Below, piece after piece: positions 1-8,250 of a stretch of DNA of 49,320 bases. Within the stretch, counting starts at the first letter, position 1; every line of letters starts with the position of its first letter. This DNA comes from Clostridia bacterium (GTDB lineage: Bacteria > Bacillota > Clostridia > Christensenellales > Borkfalkiaceae). Below the pieces are notes generated by a model, which ran no database searches, had not been told where the DNA came from, and saw nothing but the letters and a program-made list of their open reading frames with translations. The translations under genes were made by a program, and so were the position numbers. Location of the stretch: contig CAAFVM010000036.1 of assembly GCA_900766495.1 (NCBI GenBank), positions 1 through 49,320 of the forward strand, in the 5' to 3' direction.

Positions 1-6
1 AAAAGA

Positions 7-96
7 GCGCGTTTTTAGATGATTTTTCGCGAGCGCGAGGCAGCCGTACTCGTCGTACGGCAATCGAGCGGTCACGGAAAAGGACTAAAAAAACGC
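7..96. repeat. Imperfect long inverted repeat at window edge
   Basis: The outer arms GCGCGTTTTTAG (7-18) and CTAAAAAAACGC (85-96) pair, and an inner perfect stem GCCGTAC / GTACGGC surrounds a five-base loop near 43-61. No reading frame is supported. It looks like a dispersed structured intergenic element. It abuts a second short repeat (93-130) that recurs at 12328-12365. The element may extend left of the window. Confidence 0.5.
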
Positions 97-130
97 CTTT
101 TCGGTAATTAGTGATAAGGAATGGAATCCC
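93..130 (+). repeat. 38-bp repeat, copy A (partner at 12328-12365)
   Basis: This stretch matches the reverse complement of 12328-12365 at about 33 to 34 of 38 positions; the central TTAGTGATAAGGAATGGAAT is identical. Both copies lie beside broken genes: here a serine recombinase fragment, there a truncated ABC transporter. Read on the minus strand both copies could encode IPYH followed by a stop, or GIPFLITN in another frame, so a coding origin is possible but not proven. Confidence 0.55.
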
Positions 131-312
131 TATCGATTTTTTCGGCATAAAAATTAAAAGATAAAAACATTAGAAAATTTTTCAACACGACAAAAGGTCT
201 CGTATTAAGGACATTTTCGAGCGTGTTCCGTTGAGCACGATTATTGCTATGTATCCTACCTTTCACGAAATAGATATAAGCCGTTTCAACGAATCGCTGA
301 ACAGGCATTACA

Positions 313-630
313 ATGAGTTTGTTACAGGAACTAAACGCCGAAAAATACAGTAACCGTTTTTCAAAGAGAGTGAAAGACGGACTCGGTACAAGCGTTGCGA
401 ACGGATATTTTTGCGGCGGCACGATTATTTTCGGATATAAATTAATCAACAAGCCTATCCCCGATAAGCCAAATAAATTTATTAAAAAGGTTGTAATTGA
501 CGAAGAAGAGGCAATGGTTATCCGTCTTGTTTTCGACTATTATAAAAACGGTTATACAAAAAAAGAAATAGCCCGTATGCTCAGCCAAGCCAAAAGCAGG
601 CTTTTACCTGTTTTTTTATTGTATTTGTAA
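313..630 (+). pseudogene. Serine recombinase fragment (middle domain only)
   Basis: The 105-residue reading frame matches the 'recombinase' domain of large serine recombinases: NAEKYSNRFSKRVKDGL, then NGYFCGGTIIFGYKL, then VVIDEEEAMVIRLVFDYYKNG and KKEIARML. Full proteins are about 450-550 residues and start with a catalytic resolvase domain holding the active serine; that domain is missing. The frame just upstream (about 220-310) reads NESLNRHYNEF before a stop and may be a decayed, frameshifted continuation, but this is weak. The match stops abruptly after ARMLSQ, where a terminator-like hairpin begins. This is a dead remnant of a mobile element, not an active integrase. Confidence 0.75.
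597..617 (+). terminator. Small hairpin with T tract inside recombinase remnant
   Basis: CAGG, a six-base loop and CCTG are followed by seven T. It coincides with the point where recombinase similarity ends. Confidence 0.5.
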
Positions 631-650
631 ATTTACTTAAACAAAAAAAC

Positions 651-692
651 GCCTCTATATATCGATTAACGGCATATAGAGGCATTTTTATA
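651..692. terminator. Bidirectional terminator with CTATA..TTAACGGC element in loop
   Basis: GCCTCTATAT (651-660) pairs with ATATAGAGGC (674-683). The 13-base loop holds CGATTAACGGC. Runs of A on the left and T on the right suit termination from both sides, between the recombinase remnant and the convergent ROK gene. The loop and stem base form one copy (655-673) of the window-wide dispersed element. Confidence 0.75.
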
Positions 693-756
693 TTATTTTA
701 TAAGCGTTGAATTTTCGTGTAATAACAAAACTCTGTTCTTACGGGACAGCTAAAAA

Positions 757-1827
757 TCAGACCGCGCCCATTATTTTTTTAAGCGAGACGTAAGAAGCGA
801 ACCATACCGCCCCCGCACACGACGGGCTACGGTCGGTTAACGCGGAATAATTTACAAGCGTATCGGGAGATATTTTTGCGGTTTCTACAGAAGCAAAAGC
901 CAAAAAACCGTTGCCAAGGTCGGAAAGTCTGCCGTCTAACAGCACGAGCGACACGCACAACGCCTGCGCGATTTCGGCTATTTTTTTAATTGCGGGCAAA
1001 GCCGCAGCGTTAACTATTGAAACCGCGCGGTCTTCCCCATTTAAATACTTTTCTTTTACTGCCGAAAAGCTTTCGCCCGCCGCACGTTCTATATCGGCTG
1101 TTATATCTCCCGCGAAAATGCTGTTAAACGACCCATAGGCGGGTTTTTCGCCGCAATAGTTTACTTTCTCGTAATAAAAAGAGCAACATACGCCGCCCTC
1201 CATTTCGCAAAGCAAAGCGCTTTTCCCGTGGTAGTGATGAAGTTTGCCGTATTTATTTTCGCCGAGCGCCCAAAAGTCGTTATTATTTTTTACTATAATT
1301 TCTGCGCTTTTAAAGCATTCGCCCAAATCGTGCGAAATTTGTTTTTCGCATTCGCAAAAAGGAGTTTCGCCCACCCCCGCAAAAGGAACGCTTACGCAGA
1401 TTGTGGAAAGCCCGCCATTTTCGGTGCGCTTATGTTTCAATAAGGAGTTAAATTTTTCGCGCACGAACAAAAGCATTTCGGATACGTTTGAAAAATTATC
1501 TTCCGAAACGAATTTGTTTATCTGAAACCCCTTCATATCCACTATAAAAATTTCAAGTCTTTTTTGTCCCAGACAAACGGCAGCGGCGCACCCGCAATCG
1601 GGATCTATGTCGTATAAAGCCGACGGCCTGCCCATTTCTCCCGTTTTCATATCGATAATCCTGACGACTTTAAGATCCATCAGTTCCATCATAACTTTTC
1701 GCAGCGCGGTGTGACTCAGCTTCAACTGTTGTTCAAGCTCGGCAAGCGTCATCTGCGAACGCAGCAAACAATCTATAACCACGCTTTTGTTGTCTTCCCT
1801 TATATCGCGCTGCTTTTTTCCTACCAT
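757..1827 (-). CDS. ROK-type transcriptional regulator (degenerate sugar domain)
   Basis: The first 70 residues form a winged helix-turn-helix (LAELEQQLKLSHTALRKVMM, then GRPSALY in the wing), as in NagC/XylR-type ROK repressors. The remaining ~285 residues resemble a ROK ASHKA domain, but the usual DxGGTK phosphate motif and the CxCGxxGCxE zinc cluster are absent, so sugar phosphorylation is unlikely and ligand sensing uncertain. An upstream ATG at 1863 exists, but a consensus promoter has its -10 box inside codons 2-4 of that longer frame, so transcription would start downstream of it. I therefore choose ATG 1827. It is the last gene after a sugar ABC operon and probably controls it, perhaps through the palindrome at 11563-11577. 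Confidence 0.8.
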   Translation of the reverse strand: MVGKKQRDIREDNKSVVIDCLLRSQMTLAELEQQLKLSHTALRKVMMELMDLKVVRIIDMKTGEMGRPSALYDIDPDCGCAAAVCLGQKRLEIFIVDMKGFQINKFVSEDNFSNVSEMLLFVREKFNSLLKHKRTENGGLSTICVSVPFAGVGETPFCECEKQISHDLGECFKSAEIIVKNNNDFWALGENKYGKLHHYHGKSALLCEMEGGVCCSFYYEKVNYCGEKPAYGSFNSIFAGDITADIERAAGESFSAVKEKYLNGEDRAVSIVNAAALPAIKKIAEIAQALCVSLVLLDGRLSDLGNGFLAFASVETAKISPDTLVNYSALTDRSPSCAGAVWFASYVSLKKIMGAV

Positions 1828-1853
1828 ATCCGTCACTTTTAGCCTTTTTTCCG

Positions 1854-1882
1854 ATTTTATCATACACGCAAAATTATGTCAA
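1854..1882 (-). promoter_or_regulatory. Promoter of the ROK regulator; decides its start
   Basis: On the minus strand TTGACA (1882-1877) and TAAAAT (1859-1854) are 17 bases apart. Transcription would begin near 1847, inside the longest possible reading frame, which excludes ATG 1863 as the start for this transcript. Confidence 0.7.
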
Positions 1883-1972
1883 TCAACCTGTTTATCTTTT
1901 AGTATTTTACCGATGTTTTTGTTACCGAACAGCTTACGTTTAAGTAAAAAACCGATCCGCCGAAAACCGCTT

Positions 1973-2013
1973 AAAGGGGAAGAAAATTTTTTTCTTCCCC
2001 CTTTGTTTTTATT
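1973..2013. terminator. Hairpin terminator after the 709-residue gene
   Basis: AAAGGGGAAGAAAA and TTTTCTTCCCCCTTT form a 14-base stem. It lies between the ROK gene and the stop of the upstream large secreted protein (2061), both on the minus strand. Confidence 0.65.
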
Positions 2014-2060
2014 GCAAATTTACGTAAAAATAAAGTCTGACCTTTCTTTATTTTTTAATT

Positions 2061-4190
2061 TCAGCGGTTATTTTCTTTCTTTTTGGAAACAACGAAATAA
2101 ACAGCGGCAGCCAAAGCGAGCAAGCCTACAACCGAGCTTACGTCGCCGAAACTGCCCGAGCAGCCGTTGCAACCGTTGTCGTCGTCGCTCGAGCCGGGAT
2201 TATCGGGATTGTCGGGAGTTTCCTGACCTCTAACGAAAGAGGTGTTTCCTACTTTGGTAATAAGAATTTCGTTGTTGTCGGCGCCCTCTACGCTCATCGC
2301 GCTTACGGTAAGATACGCGCCGTTTGCGTAAAGCTCGGGTGATAAACCTGTGAGTTCCATTTCCATTCCGTTTACGTTAAGAACCAAAGTCCCGTTTTCG
2401 GCGGAAAGCGAAACGACGTATTTACCCATAGTATAATCGAGTTCTTCGGCGTCGATATCAATGTTTCCGCTGTCGGTAACCGAAAGATATGCGCCCTCGT
2501 AAATAGCAGTTTCGGTTTTTCCGTTAACAGGCTTAATTTCGATCGTGCCCGCGGCGGAGAACCAGAAGTCAACTCTGACGCCGTCGGAACTACCCTTGGT
2601 GGCTGTTTCGGTTACGGGGTAAAAACCTATGTGAAGGTGGTTTGCGCCGAGTTTGCGAAGCGCGTTTATAATGTTAAATTCGATGCTCGTGGTTTCGCCG
2701 AGCGTGAGTTTCTGGTTAAAGCCCAAGGTTTCGTAATATTTACCTGCGCCGCTCGCATAAAGTCCGGCGTCGGTTTTGCGGGCTTCCCAAGTAGTGCCCT
2801 CCGTCCAGAACGAGTTATAGAACGAAGATGAAAGTTTTGTGCCGATTGCGGCGATACGCGCGTCGTATGCGGCGATTTCTTCGGCAGAAAGGCTTATATC
2901 GATGAAGTTTGCGGATTTGTAAGAAGCCCAATCCTTAACGATTTTGTTAAGAGAGTTGAACGTCTGAAGAGAAGCCGCGTCGCCGCTTGCGACTTTTTGT
3001 TCATATTCGGCTATATATTTTTCTGTTTTGTTGTTGACTATTGCTTTGAACGAATCGCCTTTAACCACGCTTTCAAGCTTTTGATTGAGCGCGTTTTTGT
3101 AAGTATCGGCAAGGCTGTTCATGGTAGTCCTGTCAATTGCGTCGTATTTTGCAAGAGCGGCGGCAACGGCGGTTTCGTCGTTTACGTCAAGCCCGTTCAA
3201 TGAAGCGGCAAATTCGTCGATTTGCGCTTCGATTTGCGAAGCGAGCACTTTTTCATATTTACCGGCATATGCCGAACGAGCGGCTGCTACCTGCGTGGCA
3301 AGCGTTCCGTTTTCGTCGTCGCACACTCCAAGAAGAGTTGCGTAAGCGCCGCTTTCAAAAACGTCCGATTCCTTAACGGCAATTATTTCTTCGTCGGTGG
3401 ATGCGTCGGTTATGGCTTCAACGGCGGCTTTGAACGCGTCGATTTTTGCAGTTAACGCGCTTTTGTAATTTTCTTTGGGAGTTTTGCCGTTGATTTCGTT
3501 AATGGTGTAAACGGCGGAAGTTTTTGCGGGAGGAGCAAAATAATAACTGCTCACCGAGTAATACCCTTTGTAATTGTTTGCCGCGTAATGGTCGTCGAAT
3601 ACTTTTTGATTGATTAACTCGTCGGGAAGCTGATAGGCATCTTTCAAAGTTATGGTAAGACGGGGCGAAGCGTCGTAATTATAGGTTATGGTTATGCTTT
3701 TATCTTCGGGCAAAGCGAGCTGACCTTGAGGCGCCCAGTATGCGGGGTCGCTAGCAGCCGCATTATAAACGCATACCGCAACGCCAGCTTCTGAATCGCG
3801 ACGGAACATTAAGTTCAACGCGTTGCCGTTACCCCCGCCTATCGTTCCGGTGGGAACGGTTTGTAATCCGAATATGGTAGTTACGTTAACGGGAACGTCG
3901 GTAAGGGTTAATTTTGTGGAAAAGTGTTTTACGTCGAGCAGGTTCGCCTCGCCGAGGTTGGAGGCGTTAGCGCGGAAACCGAACCCTGCGGTAGGCGTTA
4001 CCGAAAGCTCTACGGTGCCGTCTTCGTTAAAAGTGGCAAGGTCGCCCGAACCGCCCGCTATAATATTGAACGACGGGTCGTTGGTTACCGTAGCCGCGTT
4101 CGCGGTTGCGGCGTTGTTTGCAAGCGCCAAGCTTGCCGTAAACGACAAAGCCATGCACGCCGACAAAACCAGCATTGCTAATTTTTTCAT
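2061..4190 (-). CDS. Large secreted, membrane-anchored multi-domain protein
   Basis: A 709-residue protein with a Sec signal peptide (MKKLAMLVLSACMALSF, cleavage near ALANNA) and a C-terminal anchor: an acidic, Cys-containing linker (DDDNGCNGCSG), a hydrophobic segment (VVGLLALAAAVYFVV) and a KKKENNR tail. Two beta-rich lectin-like or jelly-roll regions (about 40-230 and 490-670) flank a helical alanine-rich region (about 240-430) that looks like repeated three-helix spacers. No catalytic motif was recognised. AAGGAG precedes the ATG. It follows the sugar-transport and lipoprotein genes on the same strand after a 240-base gap, so it may display carbohydrate-binding domains at the cell surface for the adjacent transporter. 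Function is inferred only. Confidence 0.75.
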   Translation of the reverse strand: MKKLAMLVLSACMALSFTASLALANNAATANAATVTNDPSFNIIAGGSGDLATFNEDGTVELSVTPTAGFGFRANASNLGEANLLDVKHFSTKLTLTDVPVNVTTIFGLQTVPTGTIGGGNGNALNLMFRRDSEAGVAVCVYNAAASDPAYWAPQGQLALPEDKSITITYNYDASPRLTITLKDAYQLPDELINQKVFDDHYAANNYKGYYSVSSYYFAPPAKTSAVYTINEINGKTPKENYKSALTAKIDAFKAAVEAITDASTDEEIIAVKESDVFESGAYATLLGVCDDENGTLATQVAAARSAYAGKYEKVLASQIEAQIDEFAASLNGLDVNDETAVAAALAKYDAIDRTTMNSLADTYKNALNQKLESVVKGDSFKAIVNNKTEKYIAEYEQKVASGDAASLQTFNSLNKIVKDWASYKSANFIDISLSAEEIAAYDARIAAIGTKLSSSFYNSFWTEGTTWEARKTDAGLYASGAGKYYETLGFNQKLTLGETTSIEFNIINALRKLGANHLHIGFYPVTETATKGSSDGVRVDFWFSAAGTIEIKPVNGKTETAIYEGAYLSVTDSGNIDIDAEELDYTMGKYVVSLSAENGTLVLNVNGMEMELTGLSPELYANGAYLTVSAMSVEGADNNEILITKVGNTSFVRGQETPDNPDNPGSSDDDNGCNGCSGSFGDVSSVVGLLALAAAVYFVVSKKKENNR

Positions 4191-4250
4191 AATTTTCTCC
4201 TTATTTTACCGCTTTAGCGGATTTTTATTTTTTTCTTCTTCCCCGCGGCG

Positions 4251-4405
4251 AGGTTGTACTTGTTGTTTAAGTTTCGTGCCGCGAGGGTTAGGTGGTGCCG
4301 CTTTCCAAGCAACGCTTCCGCGAGATGAAAGGGCAAGCTCAACATGACACAGCACTCCACCCTGTCATTCCGAGCGAAGCCGAGGAATCTAGTGGAAACG
4401 AACCG
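4251..4405 (+). repeat. Dispersed composite intergenic repeat, copy 1
   Basis: The blocks are GCGAGGTTG, GCCGCGAGGGTTAGGTGGTGCC, AAGCAACGCTTCCGCGAGAT, CTCAACATGACA and GTCATTCCGAGCGAAGCCGA, then GGAATCT. The same blocks in the same order occur at 35880-36140, and the last three in reverse orientation at 49206-49320. No coding potential is seen. Confidence 0.75.
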
Positions 4406-4430
4406 TTCGGCTTATTTTTAAGTACCACTT

Positions 4431-5438
4431 CTATTTATTTTCGTAATTAAGCGCGATATTGTGAATGGTAACGCTTTCGTCCCAGCGGTCGAAAATTTCC
4501 CAACCGATGTTGGTACCCGTAACGGCAATGTCGTTATAAGTAGTGCCAACCATAAAACCGCGTTCCTGCGCGGTGGCAAGCGCCTGCTTCACAAACGGCA
4601 AAATATCAACCGTGAATTGATTTCTCTTACCTGTTTCGATCTTCTCGCTTAAAAAATCAGCCGAACCCAGCGAATAGATAAAGTTGCCAAGCCCGCCCGC
4701 GGTATCCTGCGAGGAATAAAGCGAGGTGTATTCTGCGGTAGAACTGAAAATATTAAGTCCGAACCACAAGAAATTGCCATAGCCTGCGCTTTCGGGGTTT
4801 TTGTCTACAAGGTAAATAAACCAGGCGAATTGCGAATGCAACATTGCGCCGCCCGACAAACGTTTGTCTTCGCTTTTATCTATAGTGAAATCGAGCGCGG
4901 CGTTCAAATACTTTTTGTCTTTAATAAAAACCGGTGAAGAAACGCTTTGTTCTATTAAAAGATGCGGCCATTTAGCGGGCGCAGACGTAACAGCCGATGA
5001 AAAATCGTAAGAAGAGTCGAGCGCAAGAGTCAAATCGCCGCTCGCAATATCTACAGAAACGCTTTTATGCGTATCTTTCAACACGTAACGGTCCACCGAA
5101 GAAAGTTCTTCCCCCTGCGCAAGATTATACTTGCACCACCATTGAGCTATTTTCCATTGAGCATTACCCAGAGCCGTGCCGTATCTTATTTTTTTAATTA
5201 CGGTTGTCCCGTCCTGCGCGCTGTCAAGCCCCATAAGGTCGAAACCTTTTTTAAACCCGCAGTCTTTAAAAACGTTAACCGCGGGGTCCGGCTCGGGCTG
5301 CGGCTCGGGCGGAACAACGCCGGAGCCCGATGATGACGACGAAGACGATGACGAAGAAGAATCTCCTCCGCAGGCAAACAACGTTGCCGAAGAAAACGAC
5401 AAAATTAAACAAAGCAAAAATGCCAAAGCTTTTTTCAT
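4431..5438 (-). CDS. Lipoprotein, paralogue 1 of sugar-operon family
   Basis: The 335-residue protein has a lipoprotein signal (MKKALAFLLCLILSFS, then lipobox LFAC) and a Ser-rich and Pro/Glu linker before a ~270-residue beta-rich domain. Conserved blocks shared with the next three genes are KWPHLLIEQSV, QFAWFIYLVDKNPES, FLWFGLNIF, QDTAGGLGNFIYSLG and GTNIGWEIFDRWDESVTI. An upstream in-frame ATG at 5501 was rejected: AAAGGAGATT lies just before ATG 5438, whose A overlaps the stop of the upstream gene (TAATG), so the two are translationally coupled. The fold suggests a carbohydrate-binding or lectin-like domain. No catalytic residues were identified. I do not know a named family. Confidence 0.8.
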   Translation of the reverse strand: MKKALAFLLCLILSFSSATLFACGGDSSSSSSSSSSSGSGVVPPEPQPEPDPAVNVFKDCGFKKGFDLMGLDSAQDGTTVIKKIRYGTALGNAQWKIAQWWCKYNLAQGEELSSVDRYVLKDTHKSVSVDIASGDLTLALDSSYDFSSAVTSAPAKWPHLLIEQSVSSPVFIKDKKYLNAALDFTIDKSEDKRLSGGAMLHSQFAWFIYLVDKNPESAGYGNFLWFGLNIFSSTAEYTSLYSSQDTAGGLGNFIYSLGSADFLSEKIETGKRNQFTVDILPFVKQALATAQERGFMVGTTYNDIAVTGTNIGWEIFDRWDESVTIHNIALNYENK

Positions 5439-6415
5439 TACGCAATCTCCTTTACCGTTTTTGCTATCGAAATATCGAATATGGTAATGCTTTCGTTCCA
5501 ACGGTCGAAAACTTCCCAGCCTATGTTCATACCCGTTATAACGCAGTCGTCTATTTTAGTGCCCTGCATAAAACCGTTTGCCTGCGCCGCGGCTATGCCC
5601 TTTTTAACCGAGGGCAGAATATCGAACGAAAAAGAATTGTTGGCGTTTACTTTCACGCGGTTTTGCATAAACTCATTTGCGCCCAAAGCGTAAATGTAAT
5701 TTCCAAGCCCGCCGGCGGTATCCTGTTGCGACGACGCGGGGGCATAAAGTTTGGTCGAGTCGAAAATGTTAAGTCCGAACCACAGGAAATTTCCAAAGCC
5801 CTCGCTTTCGGGATTTTTATCTACGATATAAATAAACCAGGCGAACTGCGCTTGCAATCCCACACCGTTTCCGCCGCGCAAATCTTCGTTTGCGGTAAGC
5901 GTAAAATCGAGTTTGGCTTCCACCTTTTCGGCGTCGACAAGAGTTACGTTGTTCACGCTTTGTTCTATTAACAGATGCGGCCACTTCGCAGGCGCTATAA
6001 CGTTATAGTTATCGAATTCTTTCGAGCCGTCGAGCGCAAGCGTTATGCTGTGATATTTGCGGTTGATTGCAATTTTTTTTGATTCGTCTTTCAGCGAATA
6101 GTCGGTTTCGGTAAGATTTTCTTCCCCGTCTTTAAGGTTGTTTTTCGACCACCACTGCGCCACGGTCCATGCGGGAGATTCGTCGCCGAACTTTACGGTT
6201 TTGCAAACGCCGCTGTCGGTCGCGCTGTCAAGCCCCCTTACGGTAAAACCTCTTTCGAAATCGGGGTCGGTTAAACATTCTATAATTTCGTGGTCGTCGG
6301 GTTTACCCGAGGAAGAACTCCCCGAAGACGAACTGCCGCCGTCCGTACAAGCGGAAAGCGCCGCGGTTGAAAACGATAATAACAGGCAAAGCGCCGTTAC
6401 CGCAAATTTTTTCAT
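5438..6415 (-). CDS. Lipoprotein, paralogue 2 of sugar-operon family
   Basis: A 325-residue paralogue of the neighbouring lipoproteins with signal MKKFAVTALCLLLSFS and lipobox ALSAC, then a short Ser/Gly linker. It carries the same blocks: KWPHLLIEQSV, QFAWFIYIVDKNPES, FLWFGLNIFDSTKLY, QDTAGGLGNYIYALG, GMNIGWEVFDRWNESITI. Two ATGs are possible (6421 and 6415). The GGGG of the ribosome site is only two bases before the first, so 6415 is preferred. The upstream stop overlaps this region (ATGA), so it is in a tightly coupled operon. It is presumably attached to the outer membrane face and binds glycans for the adjacent ABC importer; this is inference from context. Confidence 0.8.
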   Translation of the reverse strand: MKKFAVTALCLLLSFSTAALSACTDGGSSSSGSSSSGKPDDHEIIECLTDPDFERGFTVRGLDSATDSGVCKTVKFGDESPAWTVAQWWSKNNLKDGEENLTETDYSLKDESKKIAINRKYHSITLALDGSKEFDNYNVIAPAKWPHLLIEQSVNNVTLVDAEKVEAKLDFTLTANEDLRGGNGVGLQAQFAWFIYIVDKNPESEGFGNFLWFGLNIFDSTKLYAPASSQQDTAGGLGNYIYALGANEFMQNRVKVNANNSFSFDILPSVKKGIAAAQANGFMQGTKIDDCVITGMNIGWEVFDRWNESITIFDISIAKTVKEIA

Positions 6416-6417
6416 AA

Positions 6418-7371
6418 TCATTCCCCTTTCGTCGTTTTTTCTATTGAAATATCGAATATAGCAACGCTTTCATCCCATCTGTCGAAGATTTCCCAACCTA
6501 TATTCATGCCGGTTATAGCCAAATCTTCGAATTTAGTATTGAGCATAAAGCCTTTGCTTTGAGCCAAAGTTAAACATTTTTTTACTTCGGGCAAAATATC
6601 GAACGTAAAACCGCAGTTTGTTCCTACTTTCACCCGCTTTTGCATAAATTCGTCCGCCCCGAGCGCGTAAATAAAACTACCCGCTCCCGTCGCCGTATCC
6701 TGCCGATACGAAGCGGGCGCATAAAGTTTTGTGGAATCGAAAAGATTAAGCCCGAAATAAGTAAATTCGCCGAACCCCGAACTTTCGGTATTGCGGTTCA
6801 TAAGGTAAATAAACCAGGCGAACTGCGCTTGAAGCCCCGAGCCGCCGCGATAATCGTCGCTTTTAACAATAGTAAAATTTAACTTGGCTTCTATTTTTTC
6901 GGCGTCGCTTATAAAAGAATCGGGTATGGCTTGTTCAAGCAATAAATGCGGCCATTTTACGGGCGCTTCCGAATTTGCGCTGTCAAACTCCTCGGCGCCG
7001 TTCAAAGCCAACGTTATGACGCCGTTTTCGCGGTCTATCTCTACCGTACGCGAACTATCCGAAAGAGAATATTTCGTTTCGGTGAGGCTTTCGCTTCCGT
7101 TTTTCAAATTGTATTTAGACCACCACTGGTCGATACCCCAAACAACGTCCTCTTCACCGAATTTAACGGTTTTTATCGGCTGACTGTCGGAAACGGGGTC
7201 TACCCCGCGAAGATAAAAGCCTTTTTTATACCCGCCGTCGCTTAACAACTCGGTTACAATAAGGTTTTCGTCTTGCTCGCCCGAAGACGAACCGCCGCCC
7301 TCGCAGGCGGAAAGCGCCGCTACGGAAAACGCTAACAATAAACAAACAGCCGTTACCGCAACTTTTTTCAT
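6418..7371 (-). CDS. Lipoprotein, paralogue 3 of sugar-operon family
   Basis: A 317-residue paralogue with signal MKKVAVTAVCLLLAFS and lipobox ALSAC. Shared blocks are KWPHLLLEQAI, LQAQFAWFIYLMNRNTES, YFGLNLFDSTKLYAPAS, DTATGAGSFIYALG and GMNIGWEIFDRWDESVAI. It is closest to paralogue 2, including its DSTKLYAPAS loop, which points to a recent tandem duplication. ATG 7371 gives good spacing from GGGGG; ATG 7377 is too close. The 3' end overlaps the start region of paralogue 2. Its role is presumably the same as its neighbours. Confidence 0.8.
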   Translation of the reverse strand: MKKVAVTAVCLLLAFSVAALSACEGGGSSSGEQDENLIVTELLSDGGYKKGFYLRGVDPVSDSQPIKTVKFGEEDVVWGIDQWWSKYNLKNGSESLTETKYSLSDSSRTVEIDRENGVITLALNGAEEFDSANSEAPVKWPHLLLEQAIPDSFISDAEKIEAKLNFTIVKSDDYRGGSGLQAQFAWFIYLMNRNTESSGFGEFTYFGLNLFDSTKLYAPASYRQDTATGAGSFIYALGADEFMQKRVKVGTNCGFTFDILPEVKKCLTLAQSKGFMLNTKFEDLAITGMNIGWEIFDRWDESVAIFDISIEKTTKGE

Positions 7372-7392
7372 AATCATCCCCCGCTTTATTTT

Positions 7393-8250
7393 TTATCTTT
7401 TTCCCGCGAGTATGGCGGGCTTTTCAACCTGCATTACCGCTTTATAAGTTCCCGTAATTTCAAAGCCGAAATTCATACCCGTAACCGCAAGATCGGAAAA
7501 TTTTGTTTCGGTTAAATATTTTGCTTTTTGCGCCCTGGCAAGAATTTCAGGCATTTTGGGATACAAATCAAAATCGACCGATTGAAATTCCCCCACTTTC
7601 GGCTTGTTTTTCAGGTAATCTCCCGAAGAAAAGCTGTAAATAAATTCACCGTCGGGCAAAGCTTTATCCTGCGCGCAATATAAAGGAGTTACCTCGTAGC
7701 GGCTGTCTAAAATGCTCATTACCACCCAGATGAAATGCCCGAAATCGGGCGATTTTCTGTTTACGTTTTTAACCACCACAACCCACACGAACTGCGCGGT
7801 ATGATATTCTTTTGCGGTTTCGCCCATATAATCGACGAACTCTTTAAGCCCGAACCTGCCGCACACACGCAAAGACGATATGTCGTCCATTTTTACGAAC
7901 GGCTCTATATCCTGTTCGAGCAGTATATGCGGCCAGGGTTGGTCGGGTTTGCGCGGCTCGTCGTATTCTTTCGAAGCGTCGAGCGAGAGCGTAACCGTTC
8001 CGTTCAGGTTGGTTTCTACCGCTTTCGATACGTCGTAAAACTTAAACCCTTGCGGCTTTTTTTCAACCACGCCGTCGTCGAGCAAATTGTATCTGGAATT
8101 CCACTGGCACAAAAACCAATCGGGAACGCCGCAGTTGCCGCATATGATTTTTCTGCACGAATGCCCGTCTTTTATACTGTTTAAACCTTTAAGCTTGAAG
8201 CCCTCGGCAAAATTTTCATCTTTTAAAATATTGTAAAACATAATTCTCAC
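7393..8250 (-). CDS. Signal-less paralogue 4 of the lipoprotein family
   Basis: The protein (up to 285 residues) aligns along its length with the mature domain of the three downstream lipoproteins (GFKLKGLNSIKDG, QPWPHILLEQDI, DFGHFIWVVMSILDS, SDLAVTGMNFGFEI) but lacks any signal peptide or lipobox Cys. The 8250 start is GTG, overlapping the MalG-type stop; ATG at 8241 is the alternative. As read, the product stays in the cytoplasm unless exported another way. It may be a cytoplasmic enzyme or binding protein from which the secreted copies derive, or the reverse. Divergence is higher than among the three lipoproteins. No catalytic assignment can be made. Confidence 0.75.
   Translation of the reverse strand: MRIMFYNILKDENFAEGFKLKGLNSIKDGHSCRKIICGNCGVPDWFLCQWNSRYNLLDDGVVEKKPQGFKFYDVSKAVETNLNGTVTLSLDASKEYDEPRKPDQPWPHILLEQDIEPFVKMDDISSLRVCGRFGLKEFVDYMGETAKEYHTAQFVWVVVVKNVNRKSPDFGHFIWVVMSILDSRYEVTPLYCAQDKALPDGEFIYSFSSGDYLKNKPKVGEFQSVDFDLYPKMPEILARAQKAKYLTETKFSDLAVTGMNFGFEITGTYKAVMQVEKPAILAGKR

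Noticed and set aside
108..452. 114-codon minus-strand frame opposite the recombinase remnant
   Set aside because: No family similarity, and the opposite strand carries a clear recombinase domain.
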